Source: Sipunculus nudus | Taxonomy: Eukaryota; Annelida; Sipuncula; Golfingiida; Sipunculidae | Reading direction: 5' to 3' | Assembly (NCBI GenBank): GCA_026874595.1 | Contig: CM049309.1 | Location: forward strand, 43,477,079 to 43,541,078 | Length of the DNA: 64,000 nucleotides | Shown: positions 11,101-23,541 of the stretch, in pieces | Position numbering within the stretch: position 1 is the first letter of the stretch | Layout: each line of letters starts with the position of its first letter | Translations under genes and position numbers: made by a program | Notes under the pieces: model-generated | Database searches by the model: none | What the model was told of the DNA's origin: nothing | What the model saw: only the letters and a program-made list of their open reading frames with translations

Positions 11101-12752
11101 ATTCTGCGCCAGAAGGTCTCTTTTTTAGTTCTAAAAAGAGAAAAGAATTCACATTGTATTAACAAATACACATGGATGTACAACAGTTATTTGAAACAGA
11201 CTTGAAGGAATGAACTGGTGTTCCTTTAGTATATTTACGAAGACAACTACGCTTATAGGTAATTACGCTTGAATCCATAAATTCTATTCGATTACCAGAT
11301 AAACCGCAAATTTTCTATGAAAGGTGTATTGGTACATACATACACTGACGTGACATCAACGGAATATCCTGTAAGAAATTAATGGTGTTCACCGAAGGAA
11401 TTCTAGAGGGAAGGAAAATGTGAAACATGAATAAATGCCTACGATTATATCACTATGCTCGTATTAGAAATGGAGACCGGGATATTCAAAATATGACCCC
11501 GTCTGTTTTGATTACTTTTTCTCGGGAGAGCTGCTTCCATATTGGATGTATGCTCATGCACTTTAGAACCGCAGAAATGTGTTGGACTGTTTTAACCTAC
11601 ATTGGAATATTAATTGTATAGTGTTAAGAAAGCAAACATCATACAGGGTTAGATGTCAAACTAGACTTAAGTGCTTCGTTTACTACTGATGATTCTACAA
11701 TGACATTGCCATACACCTTCCTCTTTTTCACAGTCTGTTGCACAAGGCGTGCCCATTGAAATTTGACAATATTTTTTTTATATTTTCACAGCTCAATTCT
11801 TAAAAAAAATCAAGCTGTACTGATAGAATGAGGCCTCGGTCTAATATACAAGATTGAAACTATTCTTTGCCAAGCAATTTTGAAATTAAATAAAATCAAT
11901 ATTGGAGTAACACCATAATATGGTTGGTTTCAGTGCTACATTTTTCAGAATTCAGTGTGGGCAGGCAAAATTCTTTTACCTTTCTCTTATAGATTTTCGA
12001 TAAAACGTTTAATATGATTATTGAACAAAATGATAATAACAGTATTGTTTAATTAAACAGATAAAAGCACAACATAACAAAAGAAAATTGTATAATTTTT
12101 TTTCTGAAAAGGTATGTCCGGGCAGTCAAATAAGTTAATAACAAATAAAATAAAAATGTTGATCCAGTGGTAAAATTTGAGTTGCGGTGCCTAAGAAACA
12201 AAACTTTTTATAGGCCTAGTTCTTTGTTAACAGCATCTCACTCTAATCAAGATAGCAAAGATCATTGGTCCCATGCACAAAGGCTACATTTATAATCTGC
12301 TGATGTTTTAGTGATATAAATATTAAAATATTGTAAAAGGTACCTGTCAAAATGAGTGGCACCAAAGGGAGACACTGTGTCACTGAAACGTATATAGATA
12401 TAAGACAAGGAAGAAACTAGGTTTGTATATCCTTGATTCTTGTCTGAAAGTTGTTCGTCTTTTATCAGTCATTTCGTCCCTAACCCATGTTATAGTCAAA
12501 TTGTTTGTGAGAATAATCAAGTTCAATTGGCATCCGTGCACCTTTGCGACAGACGATAGAAAACTATTGCTTAAATCGGAATATTCTGTGCCACTGTTCA
12601 TGCATTATATTAGCTGTCACTCAATTTTGTTATTCTATTAAAAATTGACTGGTGAAAAAAATGTTTTTCTGATATATTCGCACGTTTGGTTAAAAAATTG
12701 CACAGTTTCCTTAAACACTTTTTTAACTGAACATACCTAGCATTACTGACTC
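11101..12752. other. Non-coding, nothing recognised
   Basis: AT-rich intergenic DNA. The open frames at 11427-11621 and 12380-12641 lack motifs and splice support. Confidence 0.5.
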
Positions 12753-12779
12753 GGGGGGGGGGGGGCTGTCTATAAATGT

Positions 12780-12841
<62 letters not shown>
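12753..12841. repeat. G13 run followed by (AT)n microsatellite
   Basis: Thirteen consecutive G at 12753-12765, then an (AT)n run from about 12779 to 12841 with one phase slip near 12790. Confidence 0.95.
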
Positions 12842-12842
<1 letters not shown>

Positions 12843-13962
12843 CAGTACATTGTAAACAACCGTAATACTACCATCGTCAAATTAATCAATGTGTGTTACA
12901 TAATTCAGAATCAGTCTCTGTTTCTAAATTCTGTAATGTTGCCGTTCTTGCTCAAACTTAGTAAATCTCTTTCATAGTGTTTTTCTGTCATCGGAACATT
13001 CCAAAGCTTTTAAGACACAGAGCACCGTTTCAACCTAACATCGTCGTATAACCGTCCTGCTGTCTATAGATCCATATGTTATTGTTTAAACTAGCTGCAG
13101 CGGTGCCTTAATATTACCGTGATATTGGTTTCAAGGACACGCAATCTTCTAGGTGATACACGTCCCCCTAAAACTTAATTGTCAATGTCCGGTTCTTTGA
13201 CCAACCATTCAGTAAGTTATTCAGGAAGATGCGTCAATGTTACTGAAGGATGTACTAGTAAAACAGTGTCTGATATCTCCCAGTCAATACAGGAAGCCTG
13301 GTCATACCATTGAAAGTACAGTTAGATGATTATTAGGTGCTATTCTGTCACTATAATTGTGACTATTTCTCTGGCTAAAGATCAGCTATAAAACTCGTAT
13401 TTGAGATATAACGCAAAGACAAGCAGCGGAAACAAGTAAAGAAATTCTCCTCATCTGTTTTGATCTAAAAAACAAAAAAAAATCGGACAAAAATATCAGT
13501 TGGGATAAACTAATCTTTCCCTATAACTATTACTAGAGTTTTAGTTACCCTTATCCATTGTCCCAAGTAAATACGATGTCATTACGCAAGGTTTCATAAA
13601 TCCGGTTTTATAATGTCCATAGAGCATCTTGTACACTGTGAATGGTCCCAGTGTAAGTGCGTCGGGCGTGTTAAGCGCAGGAAGAAAACAGCCAGGACAA
13701 ACACAGTTTTAGAATAGCGCATTTTTTGTAATTGGAATAGGGTGAACATATTAAGGGTGCGTTTGTCTTATATCCAGGTTTCTGTCGTTACTGTGGACTT
13801 TTGTATGGGTGTGTGTTTACACGAGCACGTGTGCAGACAGACAGACAACGACGTTACATCAAAATTGAAATTAGCAAGATATAATGCTGACCTGCCTTTG
13901 GGGGTGATATTAGATGTTCCCCTCTCACGGCGAGCCATGATTGTATTCTCGCGTTTAGATAT
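12842..13962. other. Non-coding, nothing recognised
   Basis: No supportable exon or repeat. The frame at 13742-13969 has no recognisable motif. Confidence 0.5.
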
Positions 13963-14255
13963 TCAATAAACATGCGGAGGGATTTATCAATATGCTGAGT
14001 TAAAACGGAACTTTTCTCGCTCATTTTAAGTGTTGTTAGAAAGTATACTATATGAAAAGGTAACGATTGCTCTGGTATATGTCAACTGACAACGAACTTG
14101 TAGGCTATGTGGCGTTGTCAGAAATAACGAAAATATTTGCATCCTCATATAGCCTGAAAATGCATTCCTTGCTGAAGTAATAAACGGCTCTCTGACAGCC
14201 AGTGCGCTGGTCGTAGACTCTTCCATTTCAGATCTATAGGGCCGAAATGGCGGTA
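13963..14255 (+). repeat. Dispersed repeat R, copy 1 of 3
   Basis: Homologous to 29195-29455 and 45690-45980, all in the same orientation. The best-conserved part is 'ggcgttgtcagaaataacga' (from 14111) followed by 'aaatatttgcatcctcat'. Upstream shared words include 'aatatgctgagttaaaacgg' and 'aacttttctcgctcat', and downstream 'gggccgaaatggcg'. No terminal inverted repeats, pol III boxes or coding frame were seen, so its class is unknown. Confidence 0.85.
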
Positions 14256-15620
14256 ATTTAATCCCTGTTGATAAAGGTGGCAAGGCCACATCGTTTAATC
14301 TAAGTTTGAATACTGAATGAAAATAATTTTCATCAGACTGAAGCTAACGGATAAGTGCTCAGAATTTTAATCATTTAGGGTTTCATCATTATATAGGTTA
14401 CCTGATCTCTACATTTAACGCCAGTTGTATTTATATTGTGAGAAGGTACGTGTTCGCTTATTTGCTAGAAATGCGCACCATTGCAATACACTTAGAAGAT
14501 ATGGAAAGAAACAAAATTGTACATGAAAAGTTATTCATTACAATTTATGATATTTCCTTAGGAAACATTGAACGATCCAGAAAATTTTTACAAATTCTCA
14601 AGTATATAACAATTTGGACACATACCATCGACACTATTGCAACTTACAAAGAAAAGTGTGACACCCAATCTTTGTCTCCTTGGCAAAACAATAATAATCA
14701 CTGATTGTCATCGTATACATCAATCGTCTATTTATCAAAAGGATATTTTACTGTTTATTATAATGCGTATTTAATATTATACGCGTGAAAAAAAACAGGT
14801 TAGAAAATTAGTTGATCTTCATGGACAGAGTGCAGAAAAATAGGCATATCTAACTTATGATGTCTCAAACATAAAAAAATATCTGTTTTGCACTGTTGTT
14901 TTCAATACAATGCTTCTTGTCTGAACGCCAATTTTCTACGACGTATTACTGTGTGGCAGCTACAAAACTGATCTCCTCTATGTTTAGTTTTCTACTCCTT
15001 CCTGTTAAAAATTTTAAATTACATTCTGTGGTTTCATTAGGAATCAATTTTTGGCGGAGCAGAAACGGTCTCATGTTTTCACGATAAGATGAATGAACAA
15101 AAGGCTTGATTTGCTGACTGACTAACTATTTTCACGCTTTCCTGTGAATATTGGTCACATGGGTATTTCAACAGTCAATTAGAAGGCTACTCTCTTATTC
15201 TTCCGAACTCTGCCACACGTTTTATTCTGTGCCCTCATAAGGTCTGTTTATTTGTTGCTCAGTAATATAAGCTATAACTCATAATTTAGTAACTCTTTTT
15301 AAAGTGGCCGTATAATCTATAAGCATGTTGAATTTTCACAAAAAAAATAGCTTCTTCCCTCTAAAATAAACATGTACCAGCCAAAATATTGCCTTGAAAC
15401 CGTTTGCTTACTCCTTTAAACGAGTGTTAGAAACAGTTGACAGGGCGCGATCACATGTGTCAACATAAACACAGCGCGTGGGGCTCGTTACATCGCTGAG
15501 CGAAAACACCTGCCAATCGTGAGATGTCCTGACTGACTTTGCCAAAAAATGTAATAAGTGTTCCCGCGGGCTGAAACATTACGTGCTAAGGCTCACAATC
15601 GGACCTCCGGACCTTTTTAC
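14256..15620. other. Non-coding, nothing recognised
   Basis: AT-rich, with a GC-richer patch at about 15440-15620. No exon is supported. The frames at 14438-14704 and 14896-15087 have no motif. Confidence 0.45.
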
Positions 15621-15650
15621 GGTAAGCAAACACACATTGACTGTGTTTAC
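15621..15650. repeat. 30-bp forkhead-like palindrome, copy 1
   Basis: A GTAAGCA ... TGTTTAC arrangement around 'aacacacattgactg'. It matches 23439-23468 at 27 of 30 positions, while the flanks do not match. See the second copy. Confidence 0.6.
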
Positions 15651-16914
15651 AAACACACAGAGCTATAACAAGGAGTTAAACAGCCGTTTGCAAGTAACTG
15701 ATACTGTGTGCTGGGATGGTTTTGGTGGAAATTTTTGTATAAAGCAAAACTGAACTGATAGTGTGAAAGAACAGGAATAATATTACACCTGATTATGTCC
15801 CTTAAACTGTGTTGCACTGTCCTTCAACTAATTTTTATATATAATCCAAAAATACCATCAATATGAACCAACAAACAATGGACTACACATAATATGTAGA
15901 TATGCATATCTTTATAGTAAGGGTTGGTCTCTTTCTTCTTTTCGTAGATGCTACACTATGTGCAATACACACAAAATATAAAAAAGGTATCTTCTACACA
16001 ACTCTGTGAGACCACACAATATTCGTTATGATCTATACACAATGGGAGACAGCATTTCACTGAATTCACTCTTAAGAGACAGTATTTCACTGTATTCACT
16101 GTCTTGATTTCCCAAAGTGATAGCGTATGTTACCAACTTTATTTTGTTATATTATTTTGGATCAGTATATCTATATCCTAAATGATTTATGATAATGGAC
16201 CGGTATCAGTACAAAAAACACACAAGGTCAAATTAATTAATTTATTCAAACGTATCAGAATATGTACTTATGAGCCTGGAATGTCCAGAGGGATACTGCA
16301 TCGTTCGCAGATTATATTATACTTCGGATCGAAAAGGTCCTTCAACAAGACAAGTTCTTCACATTGTAAAGGTGGACCATTATTGGTCTGCTAGTGGCAT
16401 ATTACAAAACAATTAAAATGTATGACTATGTAAACCTCGCGGGTCATCTATACAGATAAAATGTCTCCTCATAGGGCCTCTAAACAAAGTGGTCTGACAA
16501 GTCCACGACAAATGTACGAGACCATATTTAAAGATGGCTGCTGGAAATGCCAGTCTCAGTTGTATAGATCAAACAGGAGTTTGACATTTATACGATTCTT
16601 TCATTTATTGTGTCTTTCTTTGTATTTATGAGGGTACAATCCGAGCCCCTGGAATAAAAAACAATGTTCACGTTGTTCTTAGTGAAACGGAATTTATGAC
16701 GTTTACTGCAAATGGATGATTTTTAGGCGATCACAGAAAATAAACTTTTTTTGCAATTATGTTTATTAAGAGAAATCATCTTAAGTACTAAAAAAAAAAA
16801 AGATTCTTGCTCACTGTTATGCTTTTTTTTCCTTCATGAGACATCCTAAAACAACGTCCTATGAAACCGAATTTTTTTTCAAATTGTAGAACATCTTGTA
16901 CTGCAAATTCATTT

Positions 16915-16917
<3 letters not shown>
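15651..16917. other. Non-coding, nothing recognised
   Basis: AT-rich. A short local duplication ('agacagtatttcactg' / 'agacagcatttcactg') lies near 16047-16096. No gene was seen. Confidence 0.5.

Positions 16918-16980
<63 letters not shown>
16918..16980. repeat. (AT)n microsatellite
   Basis: Uninterrupted TA/AT dinucleotides for about 62 bp. The overlapping Ile-Tyr frame is an artefact. Confidence 0.98.
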
Positions 16981-16981
<1 letters not shown>

Positions 16982-17332
16982 GTCTGTGTGCCTTGTTTTA
17001 ATGAAAATAAAGTTTAACGGAAGTTATTTTGTTCCTAAAATACGATTTCTTTATTATAACAAAAATGTTAGCAAGCCCTTACCCTGACGAACACCTTTTC
17101 CTATATAAGTGAAACTAGCTTGTTCTTGTACATAAATTGTGACAAAATTAGGTTCTCCATGAAAAAGAAAATAAACGAAATGAATTGAAATCTGTTATCA
17201 TTAATAAACTTGCGGTTCATGTATTATCAGTACAACAAAAAAAACCAGTGTGTACCTGTTCACCTTAGTTTGAGACTGTCTTTTACATTTAATTAAACAT
17301 TTCACATATATTGTTCAAAAGAACAATAAATA
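16981..17332. other. Non-coding spacer
   Basis: AT-rich DNA between the microsatellite and the next element. Nothing was recognised. Confidence 0.5.
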
Positions 17333-17675
17333 AGGCCAAAAAATAAAAGGTATGGTTCTCAGGCACCGCCCGTGTCAATTTTAAACCCCCGCATCAATTT
17401 TTTTTTTAATTCAACAGAAACTTACCAATTTTGAGCTCCAGCCACTCGGACATTTCTTTCAAGAAGATAGAATTTTACAACTTTGATTAAATTTTCTTTG
17501 ATATGTAGTGTTTTTACTTGTTTAGCAAAATAAATCTGTTAGTATCACGCTTTTCCCTTATCATTTGCATTTTTATCGAAACATACAAAAAATTAAAAAA
17601 AAAAAAAAAACGCCCGCCCGCATTGATTTCTGAAAAAAAAGTGCCTGAGAACCAAACCTTATTTTTTTTGGGCCC
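17333..17675. mobile_element. Non-autonomous inverted-repeat element (TGGTTCTCAGG family), copy 2
   Basis: Inverted termini: TGGTTCTCAGG at 17353-17363 and its reverse complement at 17644-17654, with outer arms GGCCAAAAAATAAAAGGTA and the matching T-rich arm ending in GGGCC near 17674. The interior is collinear with 8005-8307. It carries an extra A-rich run and 'cgcccgcccgc' near 17600-17620 that copy 1 lacks. Confidence 0.8.
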
Positions 17676-19252
17676 AAGCGAATCCATGTTGAGCACAATT
17701 CCAAAAGAAAAAAACATGTTTTGCATTTTTCCTCAATTATAGATCAATATTTGGTACAATTCAGCACGATTCAATACAATCAGTTCCTGTTCAACAAATG
17801 TGTCATGTTCATCAAATCTTAAATTATATCAAGTTAATCGTAGGAATGATTGAAATCTGCTCAGTGTATTACGGGAAATGACTATACAAACACGGAACAT
17901 TCAACAAAAGTGGAAAAACATTCTTTTTATTCAATCTCACTGTATTGAGTTCTAATATACTGCCTATGCATCTCCCAATCTCGAGATTACATGTTTTCAA
18001 TTATAGAAATTACTATGCACAACTAACCTCTTCTGCATTTAAATTCAACCTACTCCTGTTCAACAACATGCAAAATTTGGTAATTTCGCTTCCAGCATCA
18101 GTTTAAAAATTATTATATCATATTGCATCAGTTTATTTTAATATAACGTGAATAGGTGTGTATTTACCCTGATAAACATCAGAATTTCAAACGCACTCAG
18201 CAGGATTTATTCAAAGCCATGGTACTTAAACTACAATAATGGTGAGAACAAACATGGCACTATTCTGTGATTAACCAATCATGTCAGGTTATGTTAGGGT
18301 GGAACCTCAAAGAACAATAAAATATAGTCAGGGAAATATAATAATTAAATAATATTTAATAATGTACTTATTTTGTGATTATTTTTGTTGATCAGTAAAC
18401 CAGTTTGTTTATACGTATCAAGTAAAGGAACTTACTAGGCTACAGTTTGCTATGATTGGCTGACAGGAGATTCTGGATGTCCAGAAGCTTTTGGGAGGCT
18501 TAGCTGGTAATTACCATGTTTAAGGGACGAGAACACTCGTTACGAAAACAATAGTTGAAGTGCCGATATAGAAGTGGGGGCACCGTCGCCTCGGGAATGA
18601 AAGTCAGCCGAGAAGTGCCTTTGGAACAAGACGTGTTGAGATATGTAGATTCGCACAAGCGGGATGTTATTTTAAGTACCGCGTCAGGATGACTTTTGTC
18701 CTAGGAGTGTTTATTAAACCGAGAAGGGCGTTTGAACTTACGTGGACTTTGTATTTTGTAAAGTTAGAGCCAGTTAAGGTCTAATCATTGTCAAAAATCA
18801 TGAAAATTACATCTTTCTGAAAAACATCTGGTTTTATAGATGTTTGCTATATCTATCTTTTCACAAAAACAGGTTCCTAGGGGTTATATTGTATCAATTA
18901 GAAAAATAGGTATTTTAATTCAGATGTCAACCCCACGTGGGGTGCAAACAGGACCAACTGTCAGCTCGGCGAGAGTTAGCAGTGTGTAAGTTGCTTATTA
19001 GTTAGCCATGCGCTCGCGGTATTAGGCAAATGGTTGATTGACAGGCGTGGGGAAGCCACGGTCAGTCAGCCGGGAAAGAGCTTATCTTTATTACCGGCAC
19101 TTAATAATTGGCACTAATTAATACAAACACGTCCCCCCTATACGCCTAACCCAGAAGTAAACTGTACATCGTACTCCTCCAGTCGCCGAATAATGTCTAT
19201 GTCACTGCCCTAAAATATTTTAGTGTCACCCAATAAGAGTATACCCAGAAAT
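17676..19252. other. Non-coding, nothing recognised
   Basis: AT-rich to 18500, then more mixed composition towards the ORF at 19253. A perfect 12-bp palindrome CCCCACGTGGGG (E-box core) lies at 18931-18942, about 310 bp upstream of that ORF. Confidence 0.45.
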
Positions 19253-19759
19253 ATGAATTTACCGATTGTTATTTCTGTAATATTGACCCTGTTATACACT
19301 ATAACATTTTCTCCCAGGGTCCATCATTACATCGCCAAAACCATTACCGAATACATCGTCCCTTCTTCTATAATATACACTATCTTCAAACTGAACGTCA
19401 TGGGTCGAAGAAAAAAGAGTAGAATGAGCGAAGATAAAATTCGCTATTTGAACGAGAGACAGTCACATACTGCTGATCACAAGGTTCCCGTGTCGTTAGT
19501 GGGGGATGTAGATAAACGCCGAGGGTGGTGCAGCAATATGGGACTGCGTTGCACGAATGAATTTTGTGAGAGGAACGCGGCACAAAGTTACACCACCACG
19601 TCGACTGCTAACAAATTTTGCGAAGTGAACCGCGCCGGAGTCTTAGCTATGAGAGCGATCGGTAAAGGAAGAGCGGCCGCAGCACGATTTAGCGCGTATA
19701 TGACTGGTGTAAATAAATCTAATGAGAGAGAGAGATATGTGTTGCTGCTAGCTATGTAG
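19253..19759 (+). CDS. Candidate secreted Cys-containing peptide precursor
   Basis: The longest frame in the window: 168 codons from ATG 19253 to TAG 19757-19759. The first ~23 residues are hydrophobic after a short polar start (MNLPIVISVILTLLY), signal-like. A basic patch (MGRRKKSR) follows around residues 50-58, then DVDKRR ahead of GWC, three closely spaced Cys within CSNMGLRCTNEFC, a fourth about 18 residues later, and a Gly-Lys-Gly-Arg stretch. Dibasic sites next to a Cys-bearing segment suggest a processed peptide, but only four Cys are present and no known family is recognised. It is also somewhat GC-richer than its surroundings. It could be one exon of a larger gene, or chance. The frame ends in a GA-rich stretch. 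Confidence 0.3.
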   Translation: MNLPIVISVILTLLYTITFSPRVHHYIAKTITEYIVPSSIIYTIFKLNVMGRRKKSRMSEDKIRYLNERQSHTADHKVPVSLVGDVDKRRGWCSNMGLRCTNEFCERNAAQSYTTTSTANKFCEVNRAGVLAMRAIGKGRAAAARFSAYMTGVNKSNERERYVLLLAM

Positions 19760-21298
19760 TGTCTCATATAATTGTGAGAGGGAGAGACAAGCTGTTAATT
19801 GGATTAGGGTATATGGTGGTCTGAACGAGAGCGCAGAGTAAACAGAGTGATCGTTCTTACCAGTCACTTCACACCTGACGCGTGCCCCGGCGCGGTAGCC
19901 CATGACCTGATTACCGAGGACCGACCCCTCGGACCAGTAAGCTCCGCCTACTTTAGTTTGACAGTTCTTTTTAACATTGATAAACCATTAAATTTTATAA
20001 TTTATTTATTGAAACCGATTCTCATCCGAACATTTAGTGAAAAAAATCAACTGTCACTTGCGCTTATATCCCTGTTTTCCATTCATTACGAAATTTCTCT
20101 TCCCAAACAGTTTTCGGCCGTTTTCTCAAAACAGTATTTCAGGATACTGTACGGTCTTCAGAGAGATATTTCTCAAAAACCATCGAATATATAGTCTTCA
20201 AATTTTGCATATAGGTAAATCAACAAGTATTCTAAAATGCGTTTTTTTTCTTTTTCCTATATCAATTTTAGTGTAGTAGAAAAACGTTATTTAACGAAAT
20301 AAGTATTGTTAACATCACACATTTTTTAAAATTTAAAATTCATTATGAAAAAAGAAAATAAATATATAACCATAAAAAAACGCCTGGAGATATTTGTATG
20401 TAGTTTCAAATGATAATATTTCCACATACATACCCTATGCCAATTTTGAGATATATCCAATTTTAAAAAAATAATTTTAAATCATTTCAAGTTTTAAATT
20501 TTCAAAGTGGACACTGTTACACTTTTTAAATATATCTCATCTGATAGAGAATATTCTAAGGATTCTAAATATATATACATCCCTGTGTCTAAAATTATTA
20601 TTAATATGAATTCTAAAGCTAAATTAAACCAAGGTTGTTTGACGATGATTAGACCTTAACGGCGCGCGAAAGCAACAAAACTGTTGGAGAATTGTATTAT
20701 GACATTCGAGCCAGTCTCCGGTGATGGCCATTTCTGGGACGTTATAAAGTGAACCTGTTTTGTTGTACACCTAGATGTTGAGTGACTTTTCTGGTTTTCT
20801 TCGTGAAAGTTCCAGGGAAATATATGTCCGCTGCAACAGTGACGTGACACATAGGTTATGACTTTCAGATTATAAATCCTAAAGAAACTTCAGCAGCACT
20901 GCAGCAGCAGCACTGACTGGTCTTAGCTGGCATTATCTTGCCCAACTTGCTGATTAAACTGACGAAGAATTCAAAACAGGCCAAGGTTTAATCTGTATAA
21001 TTGCTAATTAGCTGTCGATGTAAGCCAATACCCAGTACCCAATGGACTATGTGAACATTTAGCATGAATTCTACAGCAAAAGCCCTGTACTGTATCAATG
21101 TAATCACCAAGCACTACATACCTAAGCTGTTATAGCAAATGGTTGTAACAAAAAAGAAATCGCTACTATTGTATTACCTTGGGTCATATAACCATTTGTA
21201 TGACAGGTAAACATTTCTTTTCTAATACTTTTATTTTTACTTTGGAAAGTTTTAATTTCCATTCACTATTACTATCACATATTACTATTATCCCATCC

Positions 21299-21301
<3 letters not shown>
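19760..21301. other. Non-coding, nothing recognised
   Basis: AT-rich. Overlapping frames at 19847-20276 lack motifs, and a short (CAG)n-like patch lies at about 20890-20912. Confidence 0.5.

Positions 21302-21360
<59 letters not shown>
21302..21360. repeat. (AT)n microsatellite
   Basis: About 59 bp of uninterrupted TA dinucleotides. Confidence 0.98.
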
Positions 21361-21362
<2 letters not shown>

Positions 21363-22777
21363 TACACTGATACACGTGCATGCACACATATGTTGTACTT
21401 ATATAAGGATTTTCTCGTATTATGCTTGTTGGTTTTCGGTAAAATTTGGTTTTCATACGTATACCGTTAAATTGGATATTTGGTTAGGCACCACCATTAT
21501 GACCATGTTTGATATGACCAGATTATGGAGTTCGACTGCACCTCAGACAAAACTGATATGAATGTTCATAATTTTAACCTGGGGCGTCTAGACAAGCCCA
21601 TGGTTTGTGATTCTATACATAAATATGACACTATATCAGTTATTTAAATGGACCCGTAAAACCACTCAAGGACATGGAATCATCGATATAGGCTCTGGCA
21701 AAATTTAGTTAAGCTTGAATAATTAATCATATTTTATGGACGTTGACGGCACCATTAAACATTCAGTATTTAATTCAATATCGTGGTGGAAGTAAATGAG
21801 TTCTATGTCTAGCCGGCTACAATTAAACCTAGTTTAGTTCAATATAATAAACCCCAGGTGTTGTGTTTTAAGAAAAACTAGGTTTTTCATCGAGCCAAGA
21901 AGCGTATAGACATTTTATGATTTATATTCTGCACTCACAAACACCCACACACAAAGCTTAAAGAAATAGGAGGATCATCATTAATGAATAAATTCATATT
22001 TTAATCATTATTACTGGATTCACTGTTTCACCGATCTCCAGTTCCCTGTGACAGTCTGAACAAAGAGATTTCTCTATAATATGGCTATATTCACAGACAT
22101 TTCCTGCCTCGCCCACCCAATAGCCTGATAAACAAAACCCTCAAACCCGGTTTACTTGTTTCCCGTGGTTATACGCTTTCCTTCCTTCGTGGTATTAAGT
22201 AATGTTTTAGTTCATCAGTTCGCTGGCTGCGTTCCTTTGTCGTGTCAGTCAATGTCTGGTTTCTGAAACCCCTACAAAAACATGTAAAAGGGTATCAGCG
22301 GTTATGAATTCTGATGCCTTTATTTTACGTTGCTTTTCACTTTGAAGTGTAATGCTTTGCTAACTCGGGTGTGATATTTAAAACCATACAAAGAAAACAT
22401 CAATGCGTATGTTCATGAGGGCTTATCGATATGTAACGTAGTGGTGACTTTAACTCACGATAGAAGATGATATAGTAAAATTCAATTTAAGTTCACATAT
22501 GTCCGCTGTCAATAAATAGTATATTTATCCCTGCATATGGAAATCTGACAGATTAAATTGTTTTTTCTTCATCCTATTTTTATTGTTAATAATAATCTAA
22601 TAGTTACATAATTCTATCCGAGGTATCATTATTCTGATATAGTCTTTGATTTTCTACATGGATATAAATGTGGTATATTTTCATTTGGAGGAGATTTTGA
22701 GCTAAACTAAAAATTCTCTCTATGAAGAATTCACTGACTTAAAATGATCTATTAATTTAAACATTAACAGAGAATCG

Positions 22778-22778
<1 letters not shown>
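21361..22778. other. Non-coding, nothing recognised
   Basis: No exon or clear repeat was seen. Confidence 0.5.

Positions 22779-22839
<61 letters not shown>
22779..22839. repeat. (AT)n microsatellite, interrupted
   Basis: TA dinucleotides with one TTTA interruption near 22795. Confidence 0.95.
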
Positions 22840-22843
<4 letters not shown>

Positions 22844-23438
22844 GATTACAGAATGTCGAAACTATGGAAAATGGTAAAAATGCAGTTACACTTTTTCTGC
22901 TGGGCGTATACATCAGTTTCCTCTACAAACCCCAATCATGAGCTAGGGATGGAGCGATTATTGTTATATCGATGGATGTAAGATTACCGCTTACTAGTAC
23001 CGAGTACTACCCACGTAACTGCCAAAGGTTCTTTCAAGAAAAGAATCGATTATAAAGGTTTTGACAATAATCGACATGAAAAAAAAAATAAACGTATAAA
23101 CGTAATCCTCAAAAACGGGTGATTTTAAAGGGGCCTTTTTCAAATAAGAGGTATGTTAAATAAACAGAAAGTATAGTGTATCTTCTAAAATATAACGGTC
23201 TCTGCCAAATTGTTCGGCATAATAAATTACGTTTGCCCCAGTAAACATTTTGTAAAAGCTTGCACCGGACGCGATCAGTTGTTCAAAATATAAACATAGC
23301 GACAACGCCACCTGGTGGCAAATCAAGTTTTTCTAGCTTCCCACCGGTGTATCTTCAGTATTTCTTCTTTCATGTTACTTTTCGTCTTCTTCCTCTTCTT
23401 CTTTCATGGCACTTTTCCTTGTTTTGGCACTATGTTTT

Positions 23439-23468
23439 GGTAAACAAACACACGTGGACTGTGTTTAC
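23439..23468. repeat. 30-bp forkhead-like palindrome, copy 2
   Basis: GTAAACA at the left and TGTTTAC at the right are perfect inverted forkhead-core sites. The whole matches 15621-15650 with three mismatches. Regulatory function is inference. Confidence 0.6.
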
Positions 23469-23497
23469 TCAGCCACTGAACCACAAACGCTCCATAA

Positions 23498-23541
23498 GCA
23501 GCGGTTATGCTTGCTCGACTATTCGCTACACTAACCGCTGC
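23498..23541. repeat. Stem-loop with 10-bp perfect arms
   Basis: GCAGCGGTTA at 23498-23507 and TAACCGCTGC at 23532-23541 are exact inverse complements around a 24-nt loop. Confidence 0.6.

Noticed and set aside
16896-17087. Ile-Tyr repeat proteins across (AT)n runs (also 21179-21456, 46426-46817, 51668-51871)
   Set aside because: They are translations of dinucleotide repeats.
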